Of a stretch of DNA of 54,401 bases, positions 38,439 through 44,821 are shown in pieces. The stretch is from NCBI GenBank assembly GCA_902602655.1, contig CACKRM010000004.1:1-54401 (forward strand), given 5' to 3'. Within the stretch, counting starts at the first letter, position 1. Every line of letters starts with the position of its first letter. The DNA comes from an uncultured Pelagibacteraceae bacterium (GTDB taxonomy: Bacteria > Pseudomonadota > Alphaproteobacteria > Pelagibacterales > Pelagibacteraceae). The notes beneath the pieces were generated by a model, which had not been told where the DNA came from, made no database searches, and saw nothing but the letters and a program-made list of their open reading frames with translations. Both the position numbers and the translations under genes were made by a program.

Positions 38439-38463
38439 GGGGCGTTCTGTTGCTAGGTGCCCC
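38439..38463 (+). repeat. Copy D of the tmRNA 3'-end repeat
   Basis: A 25-base sequence identical to the tmRNA 3' end except for one C-to-T change (GTTGCTAG for GTTGCCAG). GGGGC and GCCCC arms form a 5-bp stem. Upstream at 38400-38410 is TCACTGCGACT, which also occurs beside the tmRNA copy (40453-40463), and AACCCC plus a later AATTAAC are shared downstream, so homology extends beyond the core. Confidence 0.88.
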
Positions 38464-38481
38464 TAACCCCAAAAACAACAT

Positions 38482-38538
38482 TCAATTAACTATTGCGTAG
38501 ATTACTGCGACAACAATTAAAATTTCCCATCCACTCAT
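38482..38538 (-). CDS. 18-residue membrane microprotein
   Basis: On the minus strand an ATG at 38538 opens the frame MSGWEILIVVAVIYAIVN followed by TGA. It has a strong Shine-Dalgarno (AAAGGAG, five bases before the ATG) and a perfect TATAAT box upstream at 38562-38567. The peptide is a short hydrophobic helix with a Trp-Glu start, consistent with a membrane-associated microprotein. The combination of promoter, ribosome site and hydrophobic composition in a stretch otherwise empty of genes (38354-38648) makes chance unlikely. Function unknown; it lies in the same array unit as the 262-residue membrane protein. Confidence 0.6.
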   Translation of the reverse strand: MSGWEILIVVAVIYAIVN

Positions 38539-38561
38539 TTCGACTCCTTTCGTTAACAGTC

Positions 38562-38567
38562 ATTATA
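38562..38567 (-). promoter_or_regulatory. -10 box of the microprotein promoter
   Basis: TATAAT on the minus strand, 23 bases upstream of the microprotein start. A weak -35 candidate (TTAAAT) lies 17 bases farther upstream. The distance to the Shine-Dalgarno allows a leader of about 10-20 bases. Confidence 0.5.
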
Positions 38568-38648
38568 CTAGAAATTGTGGATTTATTTAATAATAAAGGG
38601 ATTAAAAAGTGTTAATACAAATTTAAAGGGGCCATTCTAAAGCCAACT

Positions 38649-39437
38649 TCACTTTCTTCTTGCTAGAGAGAGAATTCCTAAAAAAAGAGAGTTTAAGAAC
38701 CAAAGTATTGTGAATGAAACATAAACAATAATTGGGAAAGCTATGCCAGTAAACAAGAAACCAATACCAGACATAAAAAATTCTACATTTTGAGTTACTA
38801 GGTTAGTTAACAAATAAACATTTCCCAAAACAATTAATATAGTCGATATTATTTTTTCAAAAAACACTGTTGATTTTAAGTTTAGTGAAAATAGAGCAAT
38901 AAAATCTTCACCAGACGTACTTTTTTTTGTTATTTCAATATTTAAAAGAGATGGGTTAAATTGTGTACCTGCATTAATAAATAACAATAGAGAGGCAAGT
39001 AAAGAGAAAACTGTTCCTTTTAATGATCCTTCAAATATTGCCAAAATCCCGACTCCAAAAAACACAACAGATAGAATTAAAGACGTTACTGCACCAAATT
39101 TTAATATTGCGTTATTACCTAGTGAAGTAGTATTTGATTTTATAAGATCTGAACAAGCTTCATGAAAATCGTTAGCAAGATATGCAACGAAAAGAATTAG
39201 AATTGGCCCAAATATTGAAAGTGGTAACATCCAACTCAACGATGTTTTGGAGTAAACTATTAATCCAACTATCGCAATAATTCCACAACTTATAATTAGT
39301 GCCGAGGAATGTATTTTTTCTGCAAATTTTTCTAGTCTTTTTATTATTTCAACTCTCGTAATTTTTTTGAAATAAAATATAATTTTATTAAATATCTTAT
39401 AAACAGAATTTAGTGCTTTATCGAAAATTTTCATCAT
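38649..39437 (-). CDS. Hypothetical polytopic membrane protein
   Basis: The 262-residue product has five to six hydrophobic segments: about residues 42-62 (SALIISCGIIAIVGLIVYS), 68-88 (MLPLSIFGPILILFVAYL), 110-160 (two helices), 195-235 (two helices) and a final IVYVSFTILWFLNSLFLGIL. The N-terminal 40 residues are basic and amphipathic. A soluble loop (TKKSTSGEDFIALFSLN) lies in the middle. I recognise no family. It is the main cargo between repeat copies D and C and is transcribed on the same strand as the pseudoazurin and the microprotein. Confidence 0.65.
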   Translation of the reverse strand: MMKIFDKALNSVYKIFNKIIFYFKKITRVEIIKRLEKFAEKIHSSALIISCGIIAIVGLIVYSKTSLSWMLPLSIFGPILILFVAYLANDFHEACSDLIKSNTTSLGNNAILKFGAVTSLILSVVFFGVGILAIFEGSLKGTVFSLLASLLLFINAGTQFNPSLLNIEITKKSTSGEDFIALFSLNLKSTVFFEKIISTILIVLGNVYLLTNLVTQNVEFFMSGIGFLFTGIAFPIIVYVSFTILWFLNSLFLGILSLARRK

Positions 39438-39478
39438 TTACACCATAAAGAATACTTTATGTAATGTCCATATTTGCA

Positions 39479-39503
39479 GGGGAGTTCTGTTGCCAGGTGC
39501 CCC
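39479..39503 (+). repeat. Copy C of the tmRNA 3'-end repeat
   Basis: Differs from the tmRNA copy at one base (GGGGA for GGGGC at the fifth position), which weakens the hairpin by one pair. Same orientation as all other copies. It is followed by GGACTTTG rather than AAACCCCG, so flanking similarity is lost on this side. Confidence 0.85.
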
Positions 39504-39560
39504 GGACTTTGTACCATTATTCGCGAATAATTTGAATTGAAAAGGTGGATTTTACACTAG

Positions 39561-39581
39561 TAGTGCGATCGTAGTGCGATC
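39561..39581 (+). repeat. Tandem 10-base direct repeat
   Basis: TAGTGCGATC occurs at 39561-39570 and again at 39572-39581, separated by a single G, giving an 11-base period. It lies just upstream of the small membrane-protein gene. A related TTGCGATCAC is found just past the other end of that gene, near 40090. The function is unknown; a protein-binding site or a recombination mark are both possible. Confidence 0.5.
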
Positions 39582-39608
39582 AGATTATTTGTGCTAGGAT
39601 CGTGGATT

Positions 39609-40085
39609 ATGTTTGTCAAAAAGCTTAAAGAAATATTTTTTAAATTACCAGGTTGGCTTCAAGGTGTATTAGGTGTCATTGTTATTTTTGCATTAGTAAT
39701 TTTTTGGGAACTTGTAATTTATCCAAGAATTGAATGGCTCAAGGGACCAATTGGCTATATTCTTGGAATAATCATATATGGCGGAATAGCATCATACAGC
39801 GGTTACTGGATTGTTAAAGTTACAATTGGCGCTTTGCTATCCATACCTTCGAAGTTTGGAGAAGTAAAAATGAAGGAAGTGCCAAGATTATTTGGTTATT
39901 TATTTATTTATTTAATATGGCTGTTTTTTACTTTAACTTTTCTAGGAGCAGCAATTAATATACTGCTTGATCCGTTTGATATGTCTTTGCAATCTTTAGG
40001 TATATTACCACATATGTATCCTGGTTATTTTTTGGATAATCCAGTTTATATTTTTGGATATAAGATTATCCCGATATTTGATTAA
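39609..40085 (+). CDS. Hypothetical membrane protein
   Basis: I choose the ATG at 39609 (MFVKKLKEIF), which has AGGA at 39596-39599 at good spacing, over the in-frame GTG at 39591. About 158 residues with three to four hydrophobic segments: WLQGVLGVIVIFALVIFWELV (about residues 15-35), IGYILGIIIYGGIASYSGYW (about 47-66) and LFGYLFIYLIWLFFTLTFLGAAI (about 95-117). The rest is short loops. No family recognised. It is the only plus-strand gene of the array and sits between copies C and B. Confidence 0.6.
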   Translation: MFVKKLKEIFFKLPGWLQGVLGVIVIFALVIFWELVIYPRIEWLKGPIGYILGIIIYGGIASYSGYWIVKVTIGALLSIPSKFGEVKMKEVPRLFGYLFIYLIWLFFTLTFLGAAINILLDPFDMSLQSLGILPHMYPGYFLDNPVYIFGYKIIPIFD

Positions 40086-40153
40086 TGCATTGCGATCACA
40101 GAGCGATAAGAAATAAATTTAGCTGAATAATTGTTACAAATATTAGATGCTAA

Positions 40154-40178
40154 GGGGCGTTCTGTTGCCAGGTGCCCC
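40154..40178 (+). repeat. Copy B of the tmRNA 3'-end repeat
   Basis: Identical to the tmRNA copy over all 25 bases. Homology continues downstream: AAACCTCGTT and, one base displaced, CTAATTAAC, against AAACCCCGTT and TTAATTAAC in the tmRNA gene. So about 45 bases of the tmRNA 3' part, reaching nearly to the tag stop codon, are duplicated here. This is the copy nearest to the tmRNA and the best preserved. Confidence 0.92.
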
Positions 40179-40194
40179 AAACCTCGTTATCTAA

Positions 40195-40401
40195 TTAACT
40201 TTTAAAAAGATCAAGAGCTTTGTTTAAAAGTTCTTCTGATTTTCCATGATTCCCATCAGAATGTGCTTTCATACCAGCCTCATGAAGTTTTTGAGCTTGT
40301 TCAATCTTTGATTTAACTTTTCCAGCCATCATTGGACAAGAACCAGCGAAAGCAGAAGTTGAAAAAATCATCAAAGTTAATGCTACTAAAATATTTTTCA
40401 T
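40195..40401 (-). CDS. Small secreted helical protein
   Basis: A 68-residue protein with a clear signal peptide (ILVALTLMIFSTSAFA, cleavage after residue 19) and a mature part GSCPMMAGKVKSKIEQAQKL and onward, forming two amphipathic helices. The segment AGMKAHSDGNHGKSEELLNKALDLF resembles a tetratricopeptide-like helix pair. The single Cys sits at the mature N-terminus in SCPMM, close to a metal- or heme-binding look, but no CxxC is present. AAAGGA precedes the ATG. It lies between repeat copies B and A, the unit nearest to the tmRNA. No family recognised. Confidence 0.7.
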   Translation of the reverse strand: MKNILVALTLMIFSTSAFAGSCPMMAGKVKSKIEQAQKLHEAGMKAHSDGNHGKSEELLNKALDLFKS

Positions 40402-40475
40402 GTTTATTCCTTTCTTTTTGATTTTTAATAGATAAAGATAAGTTTACTAAAATCACTGCGACTTTTTTTACAAAA

Positions 40476-40500
40476 GGGGCGTTCTGTTGCCAGGTGCCCC
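40476..40500 (-). terminator. Copy A of the repeat: 3' hairpin of the tmRNA gene
   Basis: On the minus strand GGGGC, a 15-base loop (ACCTGGCAACAGAAC) and GCCCC are followed by TTTT, a short terminator-like hairpin at the end of the tmRNA coding piece. In tmRNA this area may also take part in a pseudoknot. It is the presumed parent of copies B-E. AAGTCGCAGTGA lies just downstream and its complement recurs beside copy D. Confidence 0.65.
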
Positions 40501-40735
40501 AAACCCCGTTTACTTAATTAACATTGTTAATTAAGCAGCAAGTGCAAATTTATTATTTGCATTTATAATTAGCCCGTTACGTCGGAACTATCTCGAACGA
40601 AAGAATAGCTTTTAGACACTCGTCGATCCTAATTCACCCCCATAAGTTGTAAATGGTGGAGGTGGTGGGTACTGCCCCCACGTCCGCAATGTTTATTACG
40701 AAATTCGTTTATCGTCATAGTTGGAAAACCAACGG
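40476..40735 (-). ncRNA. ssrA: Transfer-messenger RNA, circularly permuted two-piece form
   Basis: On the minus strand the acceptor piece comes first. A T-arm with 5-bp stem GTGGG/CCCAC and 7-base loop GGCAGTA (40681-40665) is followed by CACCTCC and ACCA, ending at 40654. After only 12 bases the coding piece starts at 40641 with GGGGGTG, which pairs with CACCTCC to make the 7-bp acceptor stem, including a G3-U70 pair and A73, the alanine identity elements. GGATCGACGAG follows as the D-loop analogue. The tag frame at 40560-40531 reads ANNKFALAA then TAA. The 3' end is the GGGGC...GCCCC hairpin at 40500-40476. The outer 5' end near 40735 is estimated from the promoter. The RNA rescues stalled ribosomes with SmpB. 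Confidence 0.94.
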
Positions 40736-40739
40736 TAAT

Positions 40740-40767
40740 AATATAAAACTTGTTTTTATAGATTCAA
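40740..40767 (-). promoter_or_regulatory. Probable tmRNA promoter
   Basis: On the minus strand TTGAAT (40767-40762) and TATATT (40745-40740) are separated by 16 bases, good matches to -35 and -10 boxes. Transcription would start near 40733, just before the acceptor piece. The region also overlaps the leader of the divergent thyX gene. Confidence 0.5.
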
Positions 40768-40780
40768 TATTATTATTCAT

Positions 40781-41728
40781 ATGAAACTTACAAAAGAGCA
40801 AAAAAAGGAAATTGAAGAGCAACAATCTCAAAAAAACTCAACGAAAAGGGTAACTTCTCCTGAACTAGAAAAAATTTTATATGAGGCTCTTCCTGTTCTA
40901 GATCATGGATTTGTTAGAGTTGTAGATTATATGGGTGACGACACTTCTATAGTTCAGTCAGCTAGAGTTTCTTATGGAAAAGGCACAAAGAAAGTTTCTA
41001 CTGACAGCGGATTAATTAAATATTTAATGAGGCATAGACACAGCACGCCCTTTGAAATGTGTGAAATAAAATATCATGTAAAGTTACCAATCTTTATAGC
41101 AAGACAATGGATTCGACACAGAACTGCAAATGTAAATGAATATTCAGCAAGATACTCAGTGTTAGACAAAGAATTCTATATTCCATCAAAAGAAAATCTA
41201 GCAGCTCAATCAACAAATAATCGTCAAGGCAGGGGAAATTTAATCAACGGATCTCAAGCGGATGAAATATTAAATTTATTAAAAGATGATGCTGAAAGAA
41301 ATTATAAAAATTATGAAAAAATGTTAAATGAGAAATATGATGGCTCCACTATTGATGAATCAAAACAAGGCTTAGCAAGGGAATTAGCAAGAATGAATTT
41401 AACATTAAACGCCTACACCCAATGGTACTGGAAAACTGATCTATTAAATTTATTAAACTTTTTATCTTTGAGAGCAGACAATCATGCTCAATATGAAATA
41501 AGAGCTTACGCAAATGTAATGATAGACACTTTGAAAAAATGGGTTCCTATTACCTACGAAGCATTCATGGATTATAGAGTAGGAGCTACCGAAGTTTCTT
41601 CTAAAGGAAAACATGTAATTAAAAAAATGCTTAAGGGTGAAAAATGTGATTTTGAAAATTCACAACTTTCAAAAAGAGAGTGGAATGAGTTAATGACTTC
41701 TTTTGGTTTTAACGAAAAAATTATTTAA
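40781..41728 (+). CDS. thyX: FAD-dependent thymidylate synthase
   Basis: ThyX makes dTMP from dUMP using methylene-tetrahydrofolate and NADPH through FAD. The 315 residues carry [22 protein letters not shown] (about residues 86-107) and the ThyX motif [19 protein letters not shown] (about 112-130). In that motif the usual RHRxxS reads RHRTAN, with Asn in place of the first Ser; the later ExSxR part is intact. [20 protein letters not shown] and [14 protein letters not shown] complete the active site. The N-terminal [15 protein letters not shown] extension is charged. Divergent from the tmRNA gene and convergent with mrp. Confidence 0.96.
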   Translation: MKLTKEQKKEIEEQQSQKNSTKRVTSPELEKILYEALPVLDHGFVRVVDYMGDDTSIVQSARVSYGKGTKKVSTDSGLIKYLMRHRHSTPFEMCEIKYHVKLPIFIARQWIRHRTANVNEYSARYSVLDKEFYIPSKENLAAQSTNNRQGRGNLINGSQADEILNLLKDDAERNYKNYEKMLNEKYDGSTIDESKQGLARELARMNLTLNAYTQWYWKTDLLNLLNFLSLRADNHAQYEIRAYANVMIDTLKKWVPITYEAFMDYRVGATEVSSKGKHVIKKMLKGEKCDFENSQLSKREWNELMTSFGFNEKII

Positions 41729-42537
41729 TCTTTATTAAAAGAGCTATTTATTTTTTTAGCAATATTTTCAAAAATTAAAGAAATTTCATTTTTTGGATCT
41801 TTGTGTGTAAGGGGTTGCCCCTGATCAGCTGACTCTCTCAACTTATTATTTAAAGGTATTTTACCTAAAAATTCTTTTTTAAATTCATTAGCAGTTTTTT
41901 GAACACCACCTTCTCCAAAAATATTATAAATTTTACCATCATCTCCTTTAAAAAAACTCATGTTATCAACAAGACCTAAAATTTTAATTCCTGTCTTATC
42001 AAACATTTGTATACCTCTTTTAACATCAGCTAGAGCGAGATCTTGGGGGGTTGAGATTATTATTGCTCCATCGACTTTAATTTCTTGTGCAAAAGTTAAT
42101 TGTGAATCACCGGTGCCAGGGGGCATATCGATAATTAAAAAATCTAAATCTTTCCATAAAACTTTTTGAGTCAAAGTTTTAATTGCGCTTATGACCATTG
42201 GCCCACGCCAAATCATTGGAGTATTTTCATCAACTAAAAAACCTATTGAGATGCATTGAGCTCCAAATTTTTCTAATGGGACTAAAAATTTACCACCTTC
42301 ATTTTTTGGTTTTTCATTCAGACCTAAAATTTTAGGAAGTGATGGGCCATATATATCTGCATCTAAAATACCAACTTTCTTTCCAATATTTTGAAGAGCG
42401 AAAGCTAAATTAACAGCAAATGTTGATTTTCCAACTCCGCCCTTGGCGCTCGAAATCATTAGGGTACATTTTGTCCCTTTAATTGGATTTTTTACAAATT
42501 TTTTAGGTGCAAATTTATTTTTGATTTCTTCGCTCAT
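41725..42537 (-). CDS. mrp: Mrp/NBP35-type iron-sulfur cluster carrier ATPase
   Basis: A 270-residue P-loop ATPase that carries or inserts 4Fe-4S clusters. It has the deviant Walker [18 protein letters not shown] (about residues 29-45), [18 protein letters not shown] (about 55-72), [35 protein letters not shown] and [20 protein letters not shown]. It lacks the N-terminal DUF59 domain of longer Mrp proteins. The usual C-terminal CxxC cluster motif is not evident: the segment after [12 protein letters not shown] reads [13 protein letters not shown], without cysteines. That is worth noting for a presumed cluster carrier. Overlaps thyX by four bases. Confidence 0.92.
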   Translation of the reverse strand: MSEEIKNKFAPKKFVKNPIKGTKCTLMISSAKGGVGKSTFAVNLAFALQNIGKKVGILDADIYGPSLPKILGLNEKPKNEGGKFLVPLEKFGAQCISIGFLVDENTPMIWRGPMVISAIKTLTQKVLWKDLDFLIIDMPPGTGDSQLTFAQEIKVDGAIIISTPQDLALADVKRGIQMFDKTGIKILGLVDNMSFFKGDDGKIYNIFGEGGVQKTANEFKKEFLGKIPLNNKLRESADQGQPLTHKDPKNEISLIFENIAKKINSSFNKD

Positions 42538-42638
42538 TTTCTTTCTATTCTGCTAATTTGACACAATAATAACACTTAACTTACCTTGTTTTTATAATAT
42601 AAGACATTATATAAAAGATATATTAAAATTAACTTTTT

Positions 42639-43757
42639 ATGGTAAACGAAAACAACATATTTAAAAACCAATCCCCGTGGGGTTCAAATCCTGGATCAGG
42701 TAATGATCGAGGAAATGGCAATAATGGATCAGGAACGGGTAGAGAACCTCCAAATATCGACGATGTTATAAAAAATTTTCAAAAACTAATAAATAAATTT
42801 TTACCAGGTGGTAAATCGGGAGGTGGAAAACCAATTATTTTAGGTCTTTTGATAATTTCATTGGTTTGGGTTTTTAGTGGACTTTATAGGGTTCTTCCCG
42901 ACGAACAAGGTATTGTATTGAGATTTGGTAAATATGTAAAAACTACTCAACCAGGATTGAACTACCATATTCCATTTCCTATTGAGAGAGTTCTCACTCC
43001 TAAAGTTACAAAAGTAAATCGTATTGATGTTGGATTTAGAGGAACGAGTGACTCTGGTAGAAGCTCTGGAGTTGGAGAAGTTCCTGAAGAGAGCTTGATG
43101 CTTACTGGAGACGAAAATATTGTTGATATTAACTATTCTGTTTTTTGGGTAATTAAAGATGCTAAAAAATTCTTGTTTAATATTCAAAGTCCAATTGAAA
43201 CAATTAAAGCAGCTTCAGAAACTGCGATGAGAGAAGTGATTGCCAAAAGTAGGATTCAATCAATCTTAACAGAAGGCAGATCAAAAATTGAGGTCGAAGT
43301 TCAAGAAATTACTCAACAAATTTTAGATGAATATGGTTCGGGAATTCAAATCACACAAGTTCAAACACAGAAGGCAGATCCACCTAGTCAAGTAATTGAT
43401 GCATTTAGAGATGTTCAAGCGGCTAGAGCTGATAGAGAGAGAGCAAAAAACGAAGCAGAGGCATATGCAAATGATGTTATACCTAGAGCTAGAGGAGATG
43501 CAGAAAAAATTCTACAAGAGGCTGAAGCTTACAAAAAACAAGTTGTGGCAGCGGCTGAAGGTGAAGCTAGTAGATTTTTGGCAATTTACAATGAGTACAA
43601 ATTAGCAAAACAAGTCACTCAAGAAAGAATGTATTTAGAGACAATGGAAAAAGTATTAGCCGATATTGATAAAGTTATTATAGACAAAAATTCTGGCCAA
43701 GGTGTTGTTCCTTATTTACCTCTTCCTGAATTAAAAAAACCAAAGGCAGGTAGTTAA
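42639..43757 (+). CDS. hflK: HflK, FtsH-modulating membrane protease accessory protein
   Basis: The 372 residues have the HflK layout: a Gly/Asn-rich cytoplasmic start (NPGSGNDRGNGNNGSGTG), one membrane helix (ILGLLIISLVWVFSGLY, about residues 67-84), then an SPFH/band-7 domain (LPDEQGIVLRFGKYVKTTQPGLNYHIPFP) and a long coiled coil rich in Ala, Glu and Arg (FRDVQAARADRERAKNEAEAY). With HflC it forms a large periplasmic cage around FtsH. Its stop overlaps the hflC start (TAATG). A TTGACA at 42558 and a TATAAT at 42593 lie upstream but are 29 bases apart, so they are not a standard pair. Confidence 0.96.
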   Translation: MVNENNIFKNQSPWGSNPGSGNDRGNGNNGSGTGREPPNIDDVIKNFQKLINKFLPGGKSGGGKPIILGLLIISLVWVFSGLYRVLPDEQGIVLRFGKYVKTTQPGLNYHIPFPIERVLTPKVTKVNRIDVGFRGTSDSGRSSGVGEVPEESLMLTGDENIVDINYSVFWVIKDAKKFLFNIQSPIETIKAASETAMREVIAKSRIQSILTEGRSKIEVEVQEITQQILDEYGSGIQITQVQTQKADPPSQVIDAFRDVQAARADRERAKNEAEAYANDVIPRARGDAEKILQEAEAYKKQVVAAAEGEASRFLAIYNEYKLAKQVTQERMYLETMEKVLADIDKVIIDKNSGQGVVPYLPLPELKKPKAGS

Positions 43758-44629
43758 TGAAAGCTAATAAATTTTTACTTCCATTTATAATTGTTTTAGG
43801 TATCGCCGCTTACCAGTCTATTTTTGTAGTTCAAGAAATTAATCAAGCAATTGTTTTACAGTTTGGTGACCCAAAAAAAATTGTTACAAAATCAGGTTTA
43901 AACTTTAAGCTTCCTTTTATACAAAACGTGGCTTACTTAGATAAAAGAGTTTTAAATTTAGATAATCCACCAGAGGAAGTAATTGCAGCAGATCAAAAAA
44001 GATTAATTGTAGATGCTTTTGCTAGATTTAGAATAGTTGATCCACTTAAGTTTTATATTTCAGTTGGAAATGAGAGAGTCGCTAGACAAAGATTAGCAAC
44101 TATTATCAATTCTAGAATAAGAGGTGTTTTAGGTAAACAAGAATTAGCAACTTTATTATCTAAAGACAGAGCGAAGCAAATGTCCATTATTCAAAATGAT
44201 GTAAATAACGAAGCCAAAAACTTTGGTATAAATATCGTAGACGTGAGAATTAAAAGAGCAGATCTTCCTCAAGCTAACAGTGAAGCAATTTACGCAAGGA
44301 TGCAAACAGAAAGACAGAGAGAAGCTAAAGAATTTCGAGCTCAAGGTGCGGAAGCAGCAACTAAAATAAAATCTACAGCAGATAAAGAAGTTACAGTCAT
44401 TTTAGCTAACGCTAATAGAACATCAGAGATAATGAAAGGTGAAGGAGACGGCGAGAGAAATAAAATTTTTGCAGGCGCTTTCGGCAGAGATCCTCAATTC
44501 TTTGCTTTCTACAGAGCCATGCAATCGTATGAAAAAGCACTTATTGGTGGTGACACTTCCTTGATTCTTTCACCTGATAGTGACTTTTTCAAATTTTTTG
44601 GAAAGAGTGGAGTTATAAAGAAACAGTAA
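43757..44629 (+). CDS. hflC: HflC, partner of HflK
   Basis: A 290-residue SPFH-domain protein with an N-terminal membrane anchor (FLLPFIIVLGIAAYQSIFVV, about residues 6-25), the band-7 start QEINQAIVLQFGDPKKIVTKSGLNFKLPFIQNV, LDNPPEEVIAADQKRLIVDAFARFRI and the coiled-coil helix ARMQTERQREAKEFRAQGAEAA. The C-terminal DFFKFFGKSGV is usual for HflC. It forms the HflKC complex that restrains the FtsH protease. One-base overlap with hflK and six bases before the DUF2065 gene indicate one operon. Confidence 0.96.
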   Translation: MKANKFLLPFIIVLGIAAYQSIFVVQEINQAIVLQFGDPKKIVTKSGLNFKLPFIQNVAYLDKRVLNLDNPPEEVIAADQKRLIVDAFARFRIVDPLKFYISVGNERVARQRLATIINSRIRGVLGKQELATLLSKDRAKQMSIIQNDVNNEAKNFGINIVDVRIKRADLPQANSEAIYARMQTERQREAKEFRAQGAEAATKIKSTADKEVTVILANANRTSEIMKGEGDGERNKIFAGAFGRDPQFFAFYRAMQSYEKALIGGDTSLILSPDSDFFKFFGKSGVIKKQ

Positions 44630-44635
44630 GAGTTA

Positions 44636-44821
44636 ATGAAAGATCTTATAACCGCTATAGGATTACTCTTTTTTATTGAAGGATTAATAATTGCCATGTT
44701 TCCGTCAAGAATCAAGAATATCGTTAAATTTATTGAACACACACCAATAAAAAAACTTAGATTATATGGTGTGTTTTTTTTAGCTTTAGGTTTTTTAATT
44801 GTTTGGTATGTAAAGAACTGA
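44636..44821 (+). CDS. DUF2065 family small membrane protein
   Basis: The 61-residue protein has two hydrophobic segments, LITAIGLLFFIEGLIIAMFP (about residues 4-23) and LYGVFFLALGFLIVWYV (about 43-59), separated by a basic loop (SRIKNIVKFIEHTPIKKLR). This is the pattern of DUF2065 (YjeT-like) proteins, which are typically encoded beside hflC. Its function is unknown. Its TGA stop overlaps the ATG of the degP gene, so translation of the protease is coupled to it. Confidence 0.88.
   Translation: MKDLITAIGLLFFIEGLIIAMFPSRIKNIVKFIEHTPIKKLRLYGVFFLALGFLIVWYVKN

Noticed and set aside
37889-40500. The repeat array as a CRISPR
   Set aside because: The copies are 300 to 1040 bases apart with genes between them, and there are no cas genes or short uniform spacers.
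42558-42598. TTGACA and TATAAT before hflK as a promoter
   Set aside because: The two boxes are 29 bases apart, too far for a normal sigma-70 promoter; each alone is weak evidence in AT-rich DNA.
42681-42691. GGTTCAAATCC, a T-loop-like tRNA signature
   Set aside because: It lies inside hflK in the correct reading frame, and no acceptor, D or anticodon arms can be built around it.
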